Part shown: piece after piece, positions 11,190-23,458 of the stretch | Position numbering within the stretch: position 1 is the first letter of the stretch | Layout of the letters: the number at the start of each line of letters is the position of its first letter | Origin: Atherix ibis | Lineage: Eukaryota; Arthropoda; Insecta; Diptera; Athericidae | Assembly (NCBI GenBank): GCA_958298945.1 | Contig: OY282608.1 | Location: 76,184,806-76,248,805 of the forward strand | Reading direction: 5' to 3' | Length of the DNA stretch: 64,000 bases | Translations under genes and position numbers: made by a program | The notes under the pieces: model-generated | Database searches by the model: none | Told to the model about the DNA's origin: nothing | The model's input: only the letters and a program-made list of their open reading frames with translations

Positions 11190-13225
11190 GTTTGCTTGTT
11201 GGTTTGTTGGTTTGTTGGTTTGTTGGTTTGTTGGTTTGTTGGTTTGTTCGTTTGTTGTTTTGTTGGCTTGTTGGTTTGTTGGCATGTTGGCCTGTTGGTT
11301 TGTTGGTTTGTTGGTTTGTTGGTGTGTTGGGTTGTTGGTTTGTTGGCTTGTTGGTTTGTTGGTTTGTTTGTTTGTTGGGGTGTTCGTTTGTTGGGTTGTT
11401 AGTTTGTTGGCTTGTTGGATTGCTGGTTTGTTGGTTTGTTTGTTTGTTGGTTTATTTGTTTGTTGGTTTGTTGGTTTGTAGGGTTGTTGGTTTATTTGTT
11501 TGTTGGTTTGTTGGTTTGTTGGCTTGTTGGTTTGTTTTTTTGTTGGTTTGTTGTTTTGTTGGTTTATTTGTTTGTTGGTTTGTTGGCTTGTTGGTTTGTT
11601 GGCTTGTTGGCTTCTTGGTTTGTTGGTTTATTGGTTTGTTGGTTTGTTGGTTTGTTGGTTTGTTGGTTTGTTGGTTTGTTGGTTTGTTCGTTTGTTGGTT
11701 TATTTGTTTGTTGGTTTGTTGGTTTTTTTTGGTTTGTAGGTTTGTTTGTTTGTTGGCTTGTTGGCTTGTTGGTTTGTTGGTTTGTTGGCTTGTTGGTTTG
11801 TTGGTTTGTTGGTTTCTTTGTTTGTTGGTTTATTTGTTAATTGGTTTGTTGGTTTCTTGGGTTTTTGGTTTATTTGTTTGTTGGTTTGTTGGCTTTTTGG
11901 TTAGTTGGTTTGTTGGTTTATTTGTTTGTTGGTTTGTTGGCTTGTTGGTTTATTGGCTTGTTGGCTTGTTGGTTTGTTGGTTTATTGGTTTGTTGGTTTG
12001 TTGGTTTGTTTTTTTGTTGGTTTGTTGGTTTGTTAGTTTGTTGGTTTGTTGGTTTGTTGGTTTGTTGGTTTGTTGGTTTGTTGGTTTGTTCGTTTGTTGG
12101 TTTATTTGTTTGTTGGTTTGTTGGTTTGTTGGGTTATTGGTTTATTTGTTTGTTGGTTTGTTGGTTTGTTGGCTTGTTGGTTTGTTGGTTTGTTATTTTG
12201 TTGGTTTGTCGGTTTATTTGTTTGTTGGTTTTTTGGTTTGTCGGCTTGTTGGTTTATTGGCTTGTTGGCTTGTTGGTTTGTTAGTTTGTTGGTTTGTTGA
12301 TTTGTTGGTTTGTTGGTTTGTTGGTTTGTTGGTTTTTTGGTTTGTTGGTTTGTTGGTTTGTTGGTTTGTTGGTTTGTTGGTTTGTTGGTTTGTTTGTTTG
12401 TTGATTTGTTCGTTTGTTGGCTTGTTGGTTTGTTGGCTTGTTGGTTTGTTGGCTTGTTGGTTTGTTGGTTTGTTTGCTTGTTGGTTTGTTGGTTTGTTTT
12501 TTTGTTGGTTTGTTGGTTTGTTGGTTTGTTGGTTTGTTGGTTTGTTGGTTTGTTGGTTTGTTGGTTTGTTGGTTTGTTGGTTTGTTGGTTTGGTCGTTTG
12601 TTGACTTGTTGGTTTGTTGGCTTGTTGGCTTGTTGGGTTGTTGGTTTGTTGGCTTGTTGGTTTGTGCGTTTGCTGGTTTGTTGGTTGGTTGGTTTGTTAG
12701 TTTGTTGGTTTGTTTGTTTGTTGGTTTGTTCGTTTGTTGGTTTGTTGGTTACTTGGTTTGTTGGTTTGCTGGTTAGTTGGCTTGTTGGCTTGTTGGTTTG
12801 TTGGTTTGTTGGTTTGTTGGTTAGTTGGTTTATTTGTTTGTTGGTTTGTTTGTTTGTTTGTTGGTTTGTTCGTTTGTTGCTTTGTTGGTTACTTGGTTTG
12901 TTGGTTTGTTCGTTTGTTGGTTTGTTAGTTTGTTGGTTTGTTCGTTTGTTGGTTTGTTGGTTTGTTGGTTTGTTGGTTTGTTGGTTTGTTGGTTTGTTGG
13001 TTTGTTCGTTTGTTCGTTTGTTCGTTTGTTGGTTTGTTGGTTTGTTGGTTTGTTGGTTTGTTGGTTTGTTGGTTTTTTTGTTTGTTGGTTTGTTGGTTTG
13101 TTGGTTTGTTCGTTTGTTTGTTTGTTGGTTTGTTCGTTTGTTGGTTTGTTGGTTTGTTGGTTTGTTGGTTTGTTCGTTTGTTTGTTGGCATGTTGGTTTG
13201 TTGGCTTGTTGGCTTGTAGGTTTGT
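11190..13225 (+). repeat. Family A 2.03-kb tandem unit, copy 2
   Basis: It repeats 9170-11185 almost base for base (GGCATG 11281, T-run 11723, GTGCG 12664, closing GGCATG 13187). Differences seen include GGGGTGTTCG here against GGGGTGGTCG in copy 1. It runs directly into family B: after GGCTTGTAGG at about 13205 the sequence follows the family B head with GGTCTGTT rather than returning to family A. Confidence 0.88.
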
Positions 13226-16200
13226 TGGTTTGTTGGTCTGTTGGTTTGTTGGTTTGTTGGCTTGTTGGTTTGTTGGTTTGTTGGTTTGTTGGTTTGTTGG
13301 TTTGTTCGTTTGTTTGTTTGTTCGTTTTTTGGTTTGTTGGTTTGTTTGTTTGTTGGTTTGTTGGTTTGTTGGTTTGTTGGTTTGTTCGTTTGTTCCTTTG
13401 TTGGTTTTTTGGTTTGTTGGTTTTTTGGTTTATTGGTTTGTTGGTTTGTTGGTTTGTTGGTTTGTTGGTTTGTTGGTTTGTTCGTTTGTTCGTTTGTTGG
13501 CTTGTTGGTTTGTTGGCATGTTGGCTTTTTGATTTGTTGGTTTGTTGGTTTGTTGGTTTGTTGGTTTGTTGGTTTGTTCGTGTGTTGGTTTGTTGGTTTG
13601 TTGGTTTGTTGGTTTGTTCGTTTGTTCGTTTGTTGGCTTGTTGGTTTGTTGGCTTGTTGGCTTTTTGGTTTGTTGGTTTTTTGGTTTATTGGTTTGTTGG
13701 TTTATTTGTTTGTTGGTTTGTTGTTTTGTTGGTTTGTTCGTTTGTTGGCTTGTTGGTTTGTCGGCTTGTTGGTTTTTTGGTTTGTTGGCTTGTTGGCATG
13801 TTAATTTGTTGGTTTGTTGGTTTGTTGGTTTGTTGGTTTGTTGGTTTGTTGGTTTGTTGGTTTGTTGGTTTGTTCGTTTGTTGGTTTGTTTGTTTGTTGG
13901 CTTGTTGGTTTGTTGGCTTGTTGGTTTGTTGGTTTGTTGATTTGTTGGTTTGTTGGTTTGTTGGTTTGTTGGTTGGTTGGTTTGTTCGTTTGTTGGTTTT
14001 TTGGTTTGTTGGTTTGTTCGTTTATTGGCTTGTTGGTTTGTTGGTTTGTTCGTTCCTTGGTTTTTTAGTTTTTTGGTTTGTTGGTTTGTTGGCTTATTGG
14101 TTTTTTGGTTTATTGGCTTGTTGGTTTGTTAGCGTGTTGGTTTGTTCGTTTCTTGGTTTTTTAGTTTTTTGGTTTGTTGGTTTGTTGGCTTATTGGTTTT
14201 TTGGTTTATTGGCTTGTTGGTTTGTTAGCGTGTTGGTTTGTTCGTTTGCTGGTTTGTTGGTTTGTTCGTTTGTTGGTTTGTTGGTTACTTGGTTTGTTGG
14301 TTTGTTGGTTTGTTCGTTTGTTGGTTTGTTGGTTTGTTGGTTTGTTGGTTTGTTGGTTTGTTGGTTTGTTGGTTAGTTGGTTTGTTGGTTCGTAGGTTTG
14401 TTGGTTTGTTGGTTTGTTGGTTTGTTGGTTTGTTGGTTTGTTGGTTTGTTGGTAGGTTCGTTTGTTCTTTTGTTAGTTTGTTGGTTTGTTGGTTTGTTGG
14501 TTTGTTGGTTTGTTGGTGTGTTGGTTTTTTGGTTTGTTGGTTTGTTGGTTTGTTTGTTTGTTCGTTTGTTGGTTTGTTGGTTTGTTCGTTTGTTGGTTTG
14601 TTGGTTTGTTGGTCTGTTGGTTTGTTGGTTTGTTGGCTTGTTGGTTTGTTGGTTTGTTGGTTTGTTGGTTTGTTGGTTTGTTGGTTTGTTCGTTTGTTCG
14701 TTTGTTCGTTTTTTGGTTTGTTGGTTTGTTAGTTTGTTGGTTTGTTGGTTTGTTGGTTTGTTGGTTTGTTGGTTTGTTGGTTTGTTGGTTTGTTCGTTTG
14801 TTGGTTTTTTGGTTTGTTGGTTTGTTGGTTTGTTGGTTTGCTGGCTTGTTGGTTTTTTGGTTTGTTGGCTTGTTGGCTTGTTGGTTTGTTGGCTTGTTGG
14901 TTTGTTGGTTTGTTGGTTTGTTGGTTTGTTGGTTTGTTCGTTTGTTCGTTTGTTGGCTTGTTTGTTTGTTGGCTTATTGGCTTTTTGGTTTGTTGGTTTG
15001 TTGGTTTGTTGGTTTGTTGGTTTGTTCATTTGTTGGTTTGTTGGTTTGTTGGTTTGTTCGTTTGTTCGTTTGTTGGCTTGTTGGTTTGTTGGCTTGTTGG
15101 CTTTTTGGTTTGTTGGTTTGTTGGTTTGTTGGTTTGTTGGTTTGTTGGCTTGTTGGTTTGTTGGTTTGTTGTTTTGTTGGTTTGTTCGTTTGTTGGTTTT
15201 GTTGGTTTATTAGTTTGTTGGTTTGTTGGTTTTGTTGGTTTGTTGGATTGTTGGTATGTTGGTTTGTTGGTTTGCTGGTTTGCTTGTTTGTTGGTTTGTT
15301 CGTTAGTTGGCTTGTTGGTTGGTTGGCTTGTTGGCTTGTTGGTTTGTTGGTTTGTTGGCTTGTTGGTTTGTTCGTTTGTTGGTTTGTTGGTTTGTTAGTT
15401 TGTTGGTTTTTTGGTTTGTTTGTTTGTTGGTTTGCTCGTTTGTTGGTTTGTTGGTTACTTGATTTGTTGGTTTGTTGGTTTGTTGGTTAATTTGTTTGTT
15501 GGTTTGTTTGTTTGTTGGTTTGTTCGTTTGTTGGTTTGTTGGTTACTTGGTTTGTTGGTTTGTTGGTTTGTTTGTTTGTTGGTTTGTTGGTTTTTTGGTT
15601 TGTTGGTTTGTTGGTTTGTTTGGTTGTTGGCTTGTTGGTTTGTTGGTGTGTTGGCTTGTTGGCTTGTTGGTTTGTTGGTTTGTTGGTTTGTTGGTTTGTT
15701 GGTTTGTTTTTTATTGGTTTCTTTGTTTGTTGGTTTGTTGGTTTGTTGGTTTGTCGGTTTGTTGGTTTGTCCGTTTGTTGGCTTCTTGGTTTGTTAGTTT
15801 TTTGGTTTGTTGGCTTGATGGTTTGTTGGTTTGTTGGTTTGTTCGTTTGTTGGCTTGTTGGTTTGTCGGCTTGTTGGTTTTTTGGTTTGTTGGCTTGTTG
15901 GCATGTTGGTTTGTTGGTTTGTTGGTTTGTTGGCTTGTTGGTTTGTTGGTTTGTTGGTTTGTTGGTTTGTTGGTTTGTTCGTTTGTTGGTTTGTTTGTTT
16001 GTTGGCTTGTTGGTTTGTTGGCTTGTTGGTTTGTTGGTTTGTTGATTTGTTGGTTTGTTGGTTTGTTGGTTTGTTGGTTGGTTGGTTTGTTCGTTTGTTG
16101 GTTTTTTGGTTTGTTGGTTTGTTCGTTTATTGGCTTGTTGGTTTGTTGGCTTGTTGGCTTGTTGGTTTGTTGGTTTGTTGGTTTGTTGGTTTGTTGGTTT

Positions 16201-18609
16201 GTTGGTTTGTTGGTTTGTTGGTTTGTTGGTTTGTTGGTTTGTTCGTTTCTTGGTTTATTTAGTTTTTTGGTTTGTTGGTTTGTTGGCTTATTGGTTTTTT
16301 GGTTTATTGGCTTGTTGGTTTGTTAGCGTGTTGGTTTGTTCGTTTGCTGGTTTGTTGGTTTGTTCGATTGTTGGTTTGTTGGTTACTTGGTTTGTTGGTT
16401 ACTTGGTTTGTTGGTTTGTTGGTTTGTTGGTTTGTTGGTTTGTTGGTTTGTTGGTTAGTTGGTTTGTTGGTTCGTAGGTTTGTTGGTTTGTTGGTTTGTT
16501 GGTTTGTTGGTTTGTTGGTTTGTTGGTAGGTTCGTTTGTTCTTTTGTTAGTTTGTTGGTTTGTTGGTTTGTTTGTTTGTTGGTTTGTTGGTTTGTTGGTT
16601 TTTTGGTTTGTTGGTTTGTTGGTTTGTTTGTTTGTTCGTTTGTTGGTTTGTTGGTTTGTTCGTTTGTTGGTTTGTTGGTTTGTTGGTTTGTTGGCTTGTT
16701 GGTTTGTTGGTTTGTTGGTTTGTTGGTTTGTTGGTTTGTTCGTTTGTTCGTTTGTTCGTTTTTTGGTTTGTTGGTTTGTTGGTTTGTTGGTTTGTTGGTT
16801 TGTTGGTTTGTTGGTTTGTTGGTTTGTTCGTTTGTTGGTTTTTTGGTTTGTTGGTTTGTTGGTTTGTTGGTTTGCTGGCTTGTTGGTTTTTTGGTTTGTT
16901 GGCTTGTTGGCTTGTTGGTTTGTTGGCTTGTTGGTTTGTTGGTTTGTTGGTTTGTTGGTTTGTTGGTTTGTTCGGTTGTTCGGTTGTTCGTTTGTTGGCT
17001 TGTTTGTTTGTTGGCTTGTTGGCTTTTTGGTTTGTTGGTTTGTTGGTTTGTTGGTTTGTTGGTTTGTTGGTTTGTTCATTTGTTGGTTTGTTGGTTTGTT
17101 GGTTTGTTCGTTTGTTCGTTTGTTGGCTTGTTGGTTTGTTGGCTTGTTGGCTTTTTGGTTTGTTGGTTTGTTGGTTTGTTGGTTTGTTGGTTTGTTGGCT
17201 TGTTGGTTTGTTGGTTTGTTGTTTTGTTGGTTTGTTCGTTTGTTGGTTTTGTTGGTTTATTGGTTTGTTGGTTTGTTGGTTTTGTTGGTTTGTTGGATTG
17301 TTGGTATGTTGGTTTGTTGGTTTGCTGGTTTGCTTGTTTGTTGGTTTGTTCATTAGTTGGCTTGTTGGTTGGTTGGCTTGTTGGCTTGTTGGTTTGTTGG
17401 TTTGTTGGCTTGTTGGTTTGTTCGTTTGTTGGTTTGTTGGTTTGTTGGTTTGTTGGTTTTTTGGTTTGTTTGTTTGTTGGTTTGCTCGTTTGTTGGTTTT
17501 TTGGTTACTTGATTTGTTGGTTTGTTGGTTTGTTGGTTAATTTGTTTGTTGGTTTGTTGGTTTGTTTGTTTGTTGGTTTGTTGGTTTGTTTGGTTGTTGG
17601 CTTGTTGGTTTGTTGGTGTGTTGGCTTGTTGGCTTGTTGGTTTGTTGGTTTGTTGGTTTGTTGGTTTGTTGGTTTGTTTTTTATTGGTTTCTTTGTTTGT
17701 TGGTTTGTTGGTTTGTTGGCTTGATGGTTTGTTGGTTTGTTGGTTTGGTGGTTTGTTGGTTTGTTGGTTTGTCGGTTTGTTGGTTTGTCCGTTTGTTGGC
17801 TTCTTGGTTTGTTAGTTTTTTGGTTTGTTGGCTTGTTGGTTTGTTGGTTTGTTGGTTTGTTGTTTTGTTGGTTTGTTTGTTTGTTGGTTTGTTGGTTTGT
17901 TGGTTTGTTTGTTTGTTGGTTTATTGGTTTGTTGGTTTGTTGGTTTGTTGGTTTGTTGGTTTGTTGGTTTGTTGGTTTGTTCGTTTGTTTGTTTTTTGGT
18001 TTGTTGGTTTGTTGGTTTGTTGGTTTATTGGTTTGTTGGTTTGTTGGTTTGTTGGTTTGTTGGTTTGTTGGTTTGTTGGTTTGTTGGTTTGTTGGTTTGT
18101 TGGTTTGTTAGTTTGTTTGTTTGTTGGTTTGTTTGGTTGTTGGTTTGTTGGTTTGTTTGTTTGTTGGTTTGTTGGTTTGTTGGTTTGTTCGTTTGTTTGT
18201 TTTTTGATTTGTTGGTTTGTTGGTTTGTTGGTTTATTGGTTTGTTGGTTTGTTGGTTTAATGGTTTGTTGGTTTGTTGGTTTGTTGGTTTATTGGTTTGT
18301 TTGTTTGTTGGTTTCTTGGGTTGTTGGTTTGTTGGTTTGTTGGTTTGTTGGTTTGTTGGTTTGTTCGTTTGTTGGTTTTTTGGTTTGTTGGTTTGTAGGT
18401 TTGTTGGTTTGTTGGCTTGTTGGCTTGTTGGTTTGTTGGTTTGTTGGTTTGTTGGCTTGTTAGCTTGTTGGTTTGTTGGTTTGTTGGTTTGTTGGTTTGT
18501 TGGTTTGTTTTTTTGTTGTTTTGTTGGTTTGTTTGTTTGTTGGTTTGTTGGTTTGTTGGTTTGTTGGCTTGTTGGTTTGTTGGTTTGTTGGTTTGTTCGT
18601 TTGTTTGTT
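13187..18609 (+). repeat. Family B HOR, round 1 (5.42 kb)
   Basis: Marker order is GGCATG 13187, TTCC 13393, CGTGTG 13579, TCGG 13761, TTAGCGTG 14131 and 14227, GGTAGG 14451, GGATTGTTGGTATG 15245 and TCCG 15770. A second pass of the same body follows: TCGG 15866, TTAGCG 16325, GGTAGG 16525, GGATTG 17295, TCCG 17788. The two passes are offset by 2098, 2074, 2050 and 2018 in turn, with steps of 24, 24 and 32 bp, all octamer multiples. The internal duplication explains why this round is the longest. The block 12.66-14.4 kb also pairs with 22.94-24.6 kb at offsets 10272-10296. Confidence 0.85.
14051..14242 (+). repeat. 96-bp doublet (12 octamers, twice)
   Basis: The stretch from CGTTCCTTGG (14051) through TTAGCGTG is repeated at once from CGTTTCTTGG (14147). 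The TTAGCG markers at 14131 and 14227 are exactly 96 bp apart. The copies differ at the C/T after CGTT. The corresponding places at 16.25-16.33 kb and 24.42-24.51 kb have a single copy, so the doublet is private to this round. Confidence 0.85.
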
Positions 18610-21600
18610 GGCATGTTGGTTTGTTGGCTTGTTGGCTTGTAGGTTTGTTGGTTTGTTGGTCTGTTGGTTTGTTGGTTTGTTGGCTTCTTGGTTTGTTGGT
18701 TTGTTGGTTTGTTGGTTTATTCGTTTGTTTGTTTGTTCGTTTTTTGGTTTGTGGGTTTGTTTGTTTGTTGGTTTGTTGGTTTATTGGTTTGTTGGTTTGT
18801 TGGTTTGTTCGTTTGTTCCTTTGTTGGTTTTTTGGTTTGTTGGTTTTTTGGTTTATTGGTTTGTTGGTTTGTTGGTTTGTTGGTTTGTTGGTTTGTTGGT
18901 TTGTTGGTTTGTTCGTTTGTTCGTTTGTTGGCTTGTTGGTTTGTTGGCATGTTGGCTTTTTGGTTTGTTGGTTTGTTGGTTTGTTGGTTTGTTGGTTTGT
19001 TGGTTTGTTGGTTTGTTTGTGTGTTGGTTTGTTGGTTTGTTGGTTTGTTCGTTTGTTCGTTTGTTGGCTTGTTGGTTTGTTGGCTTGTTGGCTTTTTGGT
19101 TTGTTGGTTTGTTGGTTTACTGGTTTGTTGGTTTATTTGTTTGTTGGTTTGTTGTTTTGTTGGTTTGTTCGTTTGTTCGTTTGTTGGCTTGTTGGTTTGT
19201 CGGCTTGTTGGTTTTTTGGTTTGTTGGCTTGTTGGCTTGTTGGTTTGTTGGTTTGTTGGTTTGTTGGTTTGTTGGTTTGTTGGTTTGTTGGTTTGTTGGT
19301 TTGTTGGTTTGTTGGTTTGTTGGTTTGTTGGTTTGTTGGTTTGTTGGTTTGTTAGTTTGTTGGCTTGTTGGTTTCTTGGCTTGTTGGCTTGTTGGTTTGT
19401 TGGTTTGTTGGTTTGTTGGTTAATTTGTTTATTTGTTTGTTTGTTTGTTGCTTTGTTCGTTTGTTGGTTTGTTGGTTTGTTGGTTTGTTTGTTGTTTGGT
19501 CTGTTGGTTTGTTGGTTTGTTGGTTTGTTGGTTTGTTCGTTTGTTGGTTTGTTTGTTTGTTGGCTTGTTGGTTTGTTGGCTTGTTGGCTTGTTGGTTTGT
19601 TGATTTGTTGGTTTGTTGGTTTGTTGGTTTGTTGGTTGGTTGGTTTGTTTGTTTGTTGGTTTTTTGGTTTGTTGGTTTGTTCGTTTGTTGGCTTGTTGGT
19701 TTGTTTGCTTGTTGGCTTGTTGGTTTGTTGGTTTGTTGGTTTGTTGGTTTGTTGGTTTGTTGGTTTGTTGGTTTGTTGGTTTGTTGGTTTATTGGTTTGT
19801 TGGTTTGTTCGTTTCTTGGTTTTTTGGTTTGTTGGTTTGTTGGTTTTTGGCTTGTTGGTTTTTTGGTTTATTGGCTTGTTGGTTTGTTAGCTTGTTGGTT
19901 TGTTCGTTTGCTGGTTTGTTGGTTTGTTCGTTTGTTGGTTTGTTGGTTACTTGGTTTGTTGGTTTGTTGGTTTGTTGGTTTGTTCGTTTGTTGGTTTGTT
20001 GGTTTGTTGGTTTGTTGGTTTGTTGGTTTGTTGGTTTGTTGGTTTGTTGGTTAGTTGGTTTGTTGGTTCGTAGGTTTGTTGGTTTGTTGGTTTGTTAGTT
20101 TGTTGGTTTGTTGGTTTGTTGGTAGGTTCGTTTGTTCGTTTGTTAGTTTGTTGGTTTGTTGGTTTGTTGGTTTGTTGGTTTGTTGGTTTGTTGGTTTTTT
20201 GGTTTGTTGGTGTTTTGGTTTGTTTGTTTGTTCGTTTGTTGGTTTGTTGGTTTGTTCGTTTGTTGGTTTGTTGGTTTGTTGGTCTGTTGGTTTGTTGGCT
20301 TGTTGGTTTGTTGGTTTGTTGGTTTGTTGGTTTGTTGGTTTGTTCGTTTGTTCGTTTGTTCGTTTTTTGGTTTGTTGATTTGTTGGTTTGTTGGTTTCTG
20401 GGTTTGTTGGTTTGTTGGTTTGTTGGTTTGTTCGTTTGTTGGTTTTTTGGTTTGTTGGTTTGTTGGTTTGTTGGGTTGCTGGCTTGTTGGTTTTTTGGTT
20501 TGTTCGTTTGTTCGTTTGTTGGCTTGTTTGTTTGTTGGCTTGTTGGCTTTTTGGTTTGTTGGTTTGTTGGTTTGTTGGTTTGTTGGTTTGTTGGTTTGTT
20601 CATTTGTTGGTTTGTTGGTTTGTTGGTTTGTTCGTTTGTTCGTTTGTTGGCTTGTTGGTTTGTTGGCTTGTTGGCTTTTTGGTTTGTTGGTTTGTTGGTT
20701 TGTTGGTTTGTTGGCTTGTTGGTTTGTTGGTTTGTTGTTTTGTTGGTTTGTTCGTTTGTTTTTTTTTTTGGTTTATTGGTTTGTTGGTTTGTTGGTTTTG
20801 TTGGTTTGTTGGATTGTTGGTATGTTGGTTTGTTGGTTTGCTGGTTTGCTTGTTTGTTGGTTTGTTCGTTAGTTGGCTTGTTGGTTTGTTGGCTTGTTGG
20901 CTTGTTGGTTTGTTGGTTTGTTGGCTTGTTGGTTTGTTCGTTTGTTGGTTTGTTGGTTTGTTGGTTTGTTGGTTTATTGGTTTGTTTGTTTGTTGGTTTG
21001 CTCGTTTGTTGGTTTGTTGGTTACTTGATTTGTTGGTTTGTTGGTTTATTTGTTTGTTGGTTTGTTTGCTTGTTGGTTTGTTCATTTGTTGGTTTGTTGG
21101 TTACTTGGTTTTTTTGGTTTGTTGGTTTGTTTGTTTGTTGGTTTGTTGGTTTTTTGGTTTGTTGGTTTGTTGGTTTGTTTGGTTGTTGGCTTTTTGGTTT
21201 TTTGGTTTATTGGCTTGTTGGCTTGTTGGTTTGTTGGTTTGTTGGTTTGTTGGTTTGTTGGTTTGTTGGTTTGTTGTTTTATTGGTTTCTTTGTTTGTTG
21301 GTTTGTTGGTTTGTTGGCTTGATGGTTTGTTGGTTTGTTGGTTTGTTGGTTTGTTGGTTCGTAGGTTTGTTGGTTTGTTGGTTTGTTGGTTTGTTGGTTT
21401 GTTGGTTTGTTGGTAGGTTCGTTTGTTCGTTTGTTAGTTTGTTGGCTTGTTGGTTTGTTGGTTTGTTGGTTTGTTGGTTTGTTGGTTTGTTGGTTTTTTG
21501 GTTTGTTGGTTTGTTGGTTTGTTTGTTTGTTGGTTTGTTGGTTTGTTGGTTTGTTGGTTTGTTGGTAGGTTCGTTTGTTCGTTTGTTAGTTTGTTGGTTT

Positions 21601-23458
21601 GTTGGTTTGTTGGTTTGTTGGTTTGTTGGTTTGTTGGTGTATTGGCTTGTTGGCTTGTTGGTTTGTTGGTTTGTTGGTGTGTTGGTTTGTTGGTTTGTTG
21701 GTTTGTTGGTTTGTTGGTTTGTTGGTTTGTTGGTTTGTTGGTTTGTTGGTTTGTTAGTTTGTTGGCTTGTTGGTTTCTTGGCTTGTTGGCTTGTTGGTTT
21801 CTTGGTTTGTTGGTTTGTTTGTTAATTTGTTTATTTGTTTGTTTGTTTGTTGCTATGTTCGTTTGTTGGTTTGTTGGTTTGTTGGTTTGTTTGTTGTTTG
21901 GTTTGTTGGTTTGTTGGTTTGTTGGTTTGTTGGTTTGTTCGTTTGTTGGTTTGTTTGTTTGTTGGCTTGTTGGTTTGTTGGCTTGTTGGCTTTTTGGTTT
22001 GTTGATTTGTTGGTTTGTTGGTTTGTTGGTTTGTTGGTTGGTTGGTTTGTTCGTTTGTTGGTTTTTTGGTTTGTTGGTTTGTTCGTTTGTTGGCTTGTTG
22101 GTTTGTTGGCTTGTTGGCTTGTTGGTTTGTTGGTTTGTTGGTTTGTTGGTTTGTTGGTTTGTTGGTTTGTTGGTTTGTTGGTTTGTTCGTTTCTTGGTTT
22201 TTTGGTTTGTTGGTTTGTTGGTTTTTGGCTTGTTTGTTTTTTGGTTTATTGGCTTGTTGGTTTGTTAGCTTGTTGGTTTGTTCGTTTGCTGGTTTGTTGG
22301 TTTGTTCGTTTGTTGGTTTGTTGGTTACTTGGTTTGTTGGTTTGTTGGTTTGTTCGTTTGTTGGGTTGTTGGTTTGTTGGTTTGTTGGCTTGTTGGTTTG
22401 TTGGTTTGTTGGTTAGTTGGTTTGTTGGTTCGTAGGTTTGTTGGTTTGTTGGTTTGTTGGTTTGTTGGTTTGTTGGTTTGTTGGTTTGTTGGTAGGTTCG
22501 TTTGTTCGTTTGTTAGTTTGTTGGTTTGTTGGTTTGTTGGTTTGTTGGTTTGTTGGTTTGTTGGTTTTTTGGTTTGTTGGTTTGTTGGTTTGTTTGTTTG
22601 TTCGTTTGTTGGTTTGTTGGTTTGTTCGTTTGTTGGTTTGTTGGTTTGTTGGTCTGTTGGTTTGTTGGTTTGTAGGCTTGTTGGTTTGTTGGTTTGTTGG
22701 TTTGTTGGTTTGTTGGTTTGTTCGTTTGTTCGTTTGTTCGTTTTTTGGTTTGTTGATTTGTTGGTTTGTTGGTTTGTTGGTTTGTTGGTTTGTTGGTTTG
22801 TTGGTTTGTTCGTTTGTTGGTTTTTTGGTTTGTTGGTTTGTTGGTTTTTTGGGTTGCTGGCTTGTTGGTTTTTTGGTTTGTTGGCTTGTTGGCTTGTTGG
22901 TTTGTTGGCTTGTTGGTTTGTTGGTTTGTTGGCTTGTTGGTTTGTGCGTTTGCTGGTTTGTTGGTTGGTTGGTTTGTTAGTTTGTTGGTTTGTTTGTTTG
23001 TTGGTTTGTTCGTTTGTTGGTTTGTTGGTTACTTGGTTTGTTGGTTTGCTGGTTAGTTGGCTTGTTGGCTTGTTGGTTTGTTGGTTTGTTGGTTAGTTGG
23101 TTTATTTGTTTGTTGGTTTGTTTGTTTGTTTGTTGGTTTGTTCGTTTGTTGCTTTGTTGGTTACTTGGTTTGTTGGTTTGTTCGTTTGTTGGTTTGTTAG
23201 TTTGTTGGTTTGTTCGTTTGTTGGTTTGTTGGTTTGTTGGTTTGTTGGTTTGTTGGTTTGTTGGTTTGTTGGTTTGTTGGTTTGTTCGTTTGTTCGTTTG
23301 TTGGTTTGTTGGTTTGTTGGTTTGTTGGTTTGTTGGTTTGTTGGTTTGTTGGTTTTTTGGTTTGTTGGTTTGTTGGTTTGTTGGTTTGTTCGTTTGTTTG
23401 TTTGTTGGTTTGTTCGTTTGTTGGTTTGTTGGTTTGTTGGTTTGTTCGTTTGTTTGTT
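18610..23458 (+). repeat. Family B HOR, round 2 (4.85 kb)
   Basis: Markers are GGCATG 18610, TTCC 18816, TGTGTG 19018 (CGTGTG in other rounds), TCGG 19200, TTAATTTG 19421, TTAGCTTG 19889, GGTAGG 20121, T-tract 20761 and GGATTGTTGGTATG 20811. A repeated body then carries GGTAGG at 21412, 21564 and 22491 and TTAGC at 22267. The round ends in an insert of family A type (GTGCG at 22944) that leads into the next head. About 114 bp at 19239-19352 is unbroken consensus. Confidence 0.85.

Noticed and set aside
10188..11285. Minus-strand open frames of Pro-Thr-Asn-Gln-Lys repeats (for example 365 codons here) as low-complexity proteins
   Set aside because: They are the complement of the same octamer. 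Starts come from chance CAT on the + strand (GGCATG or TTCATTTG units) and ends from TTA, CTA or TCA variants.
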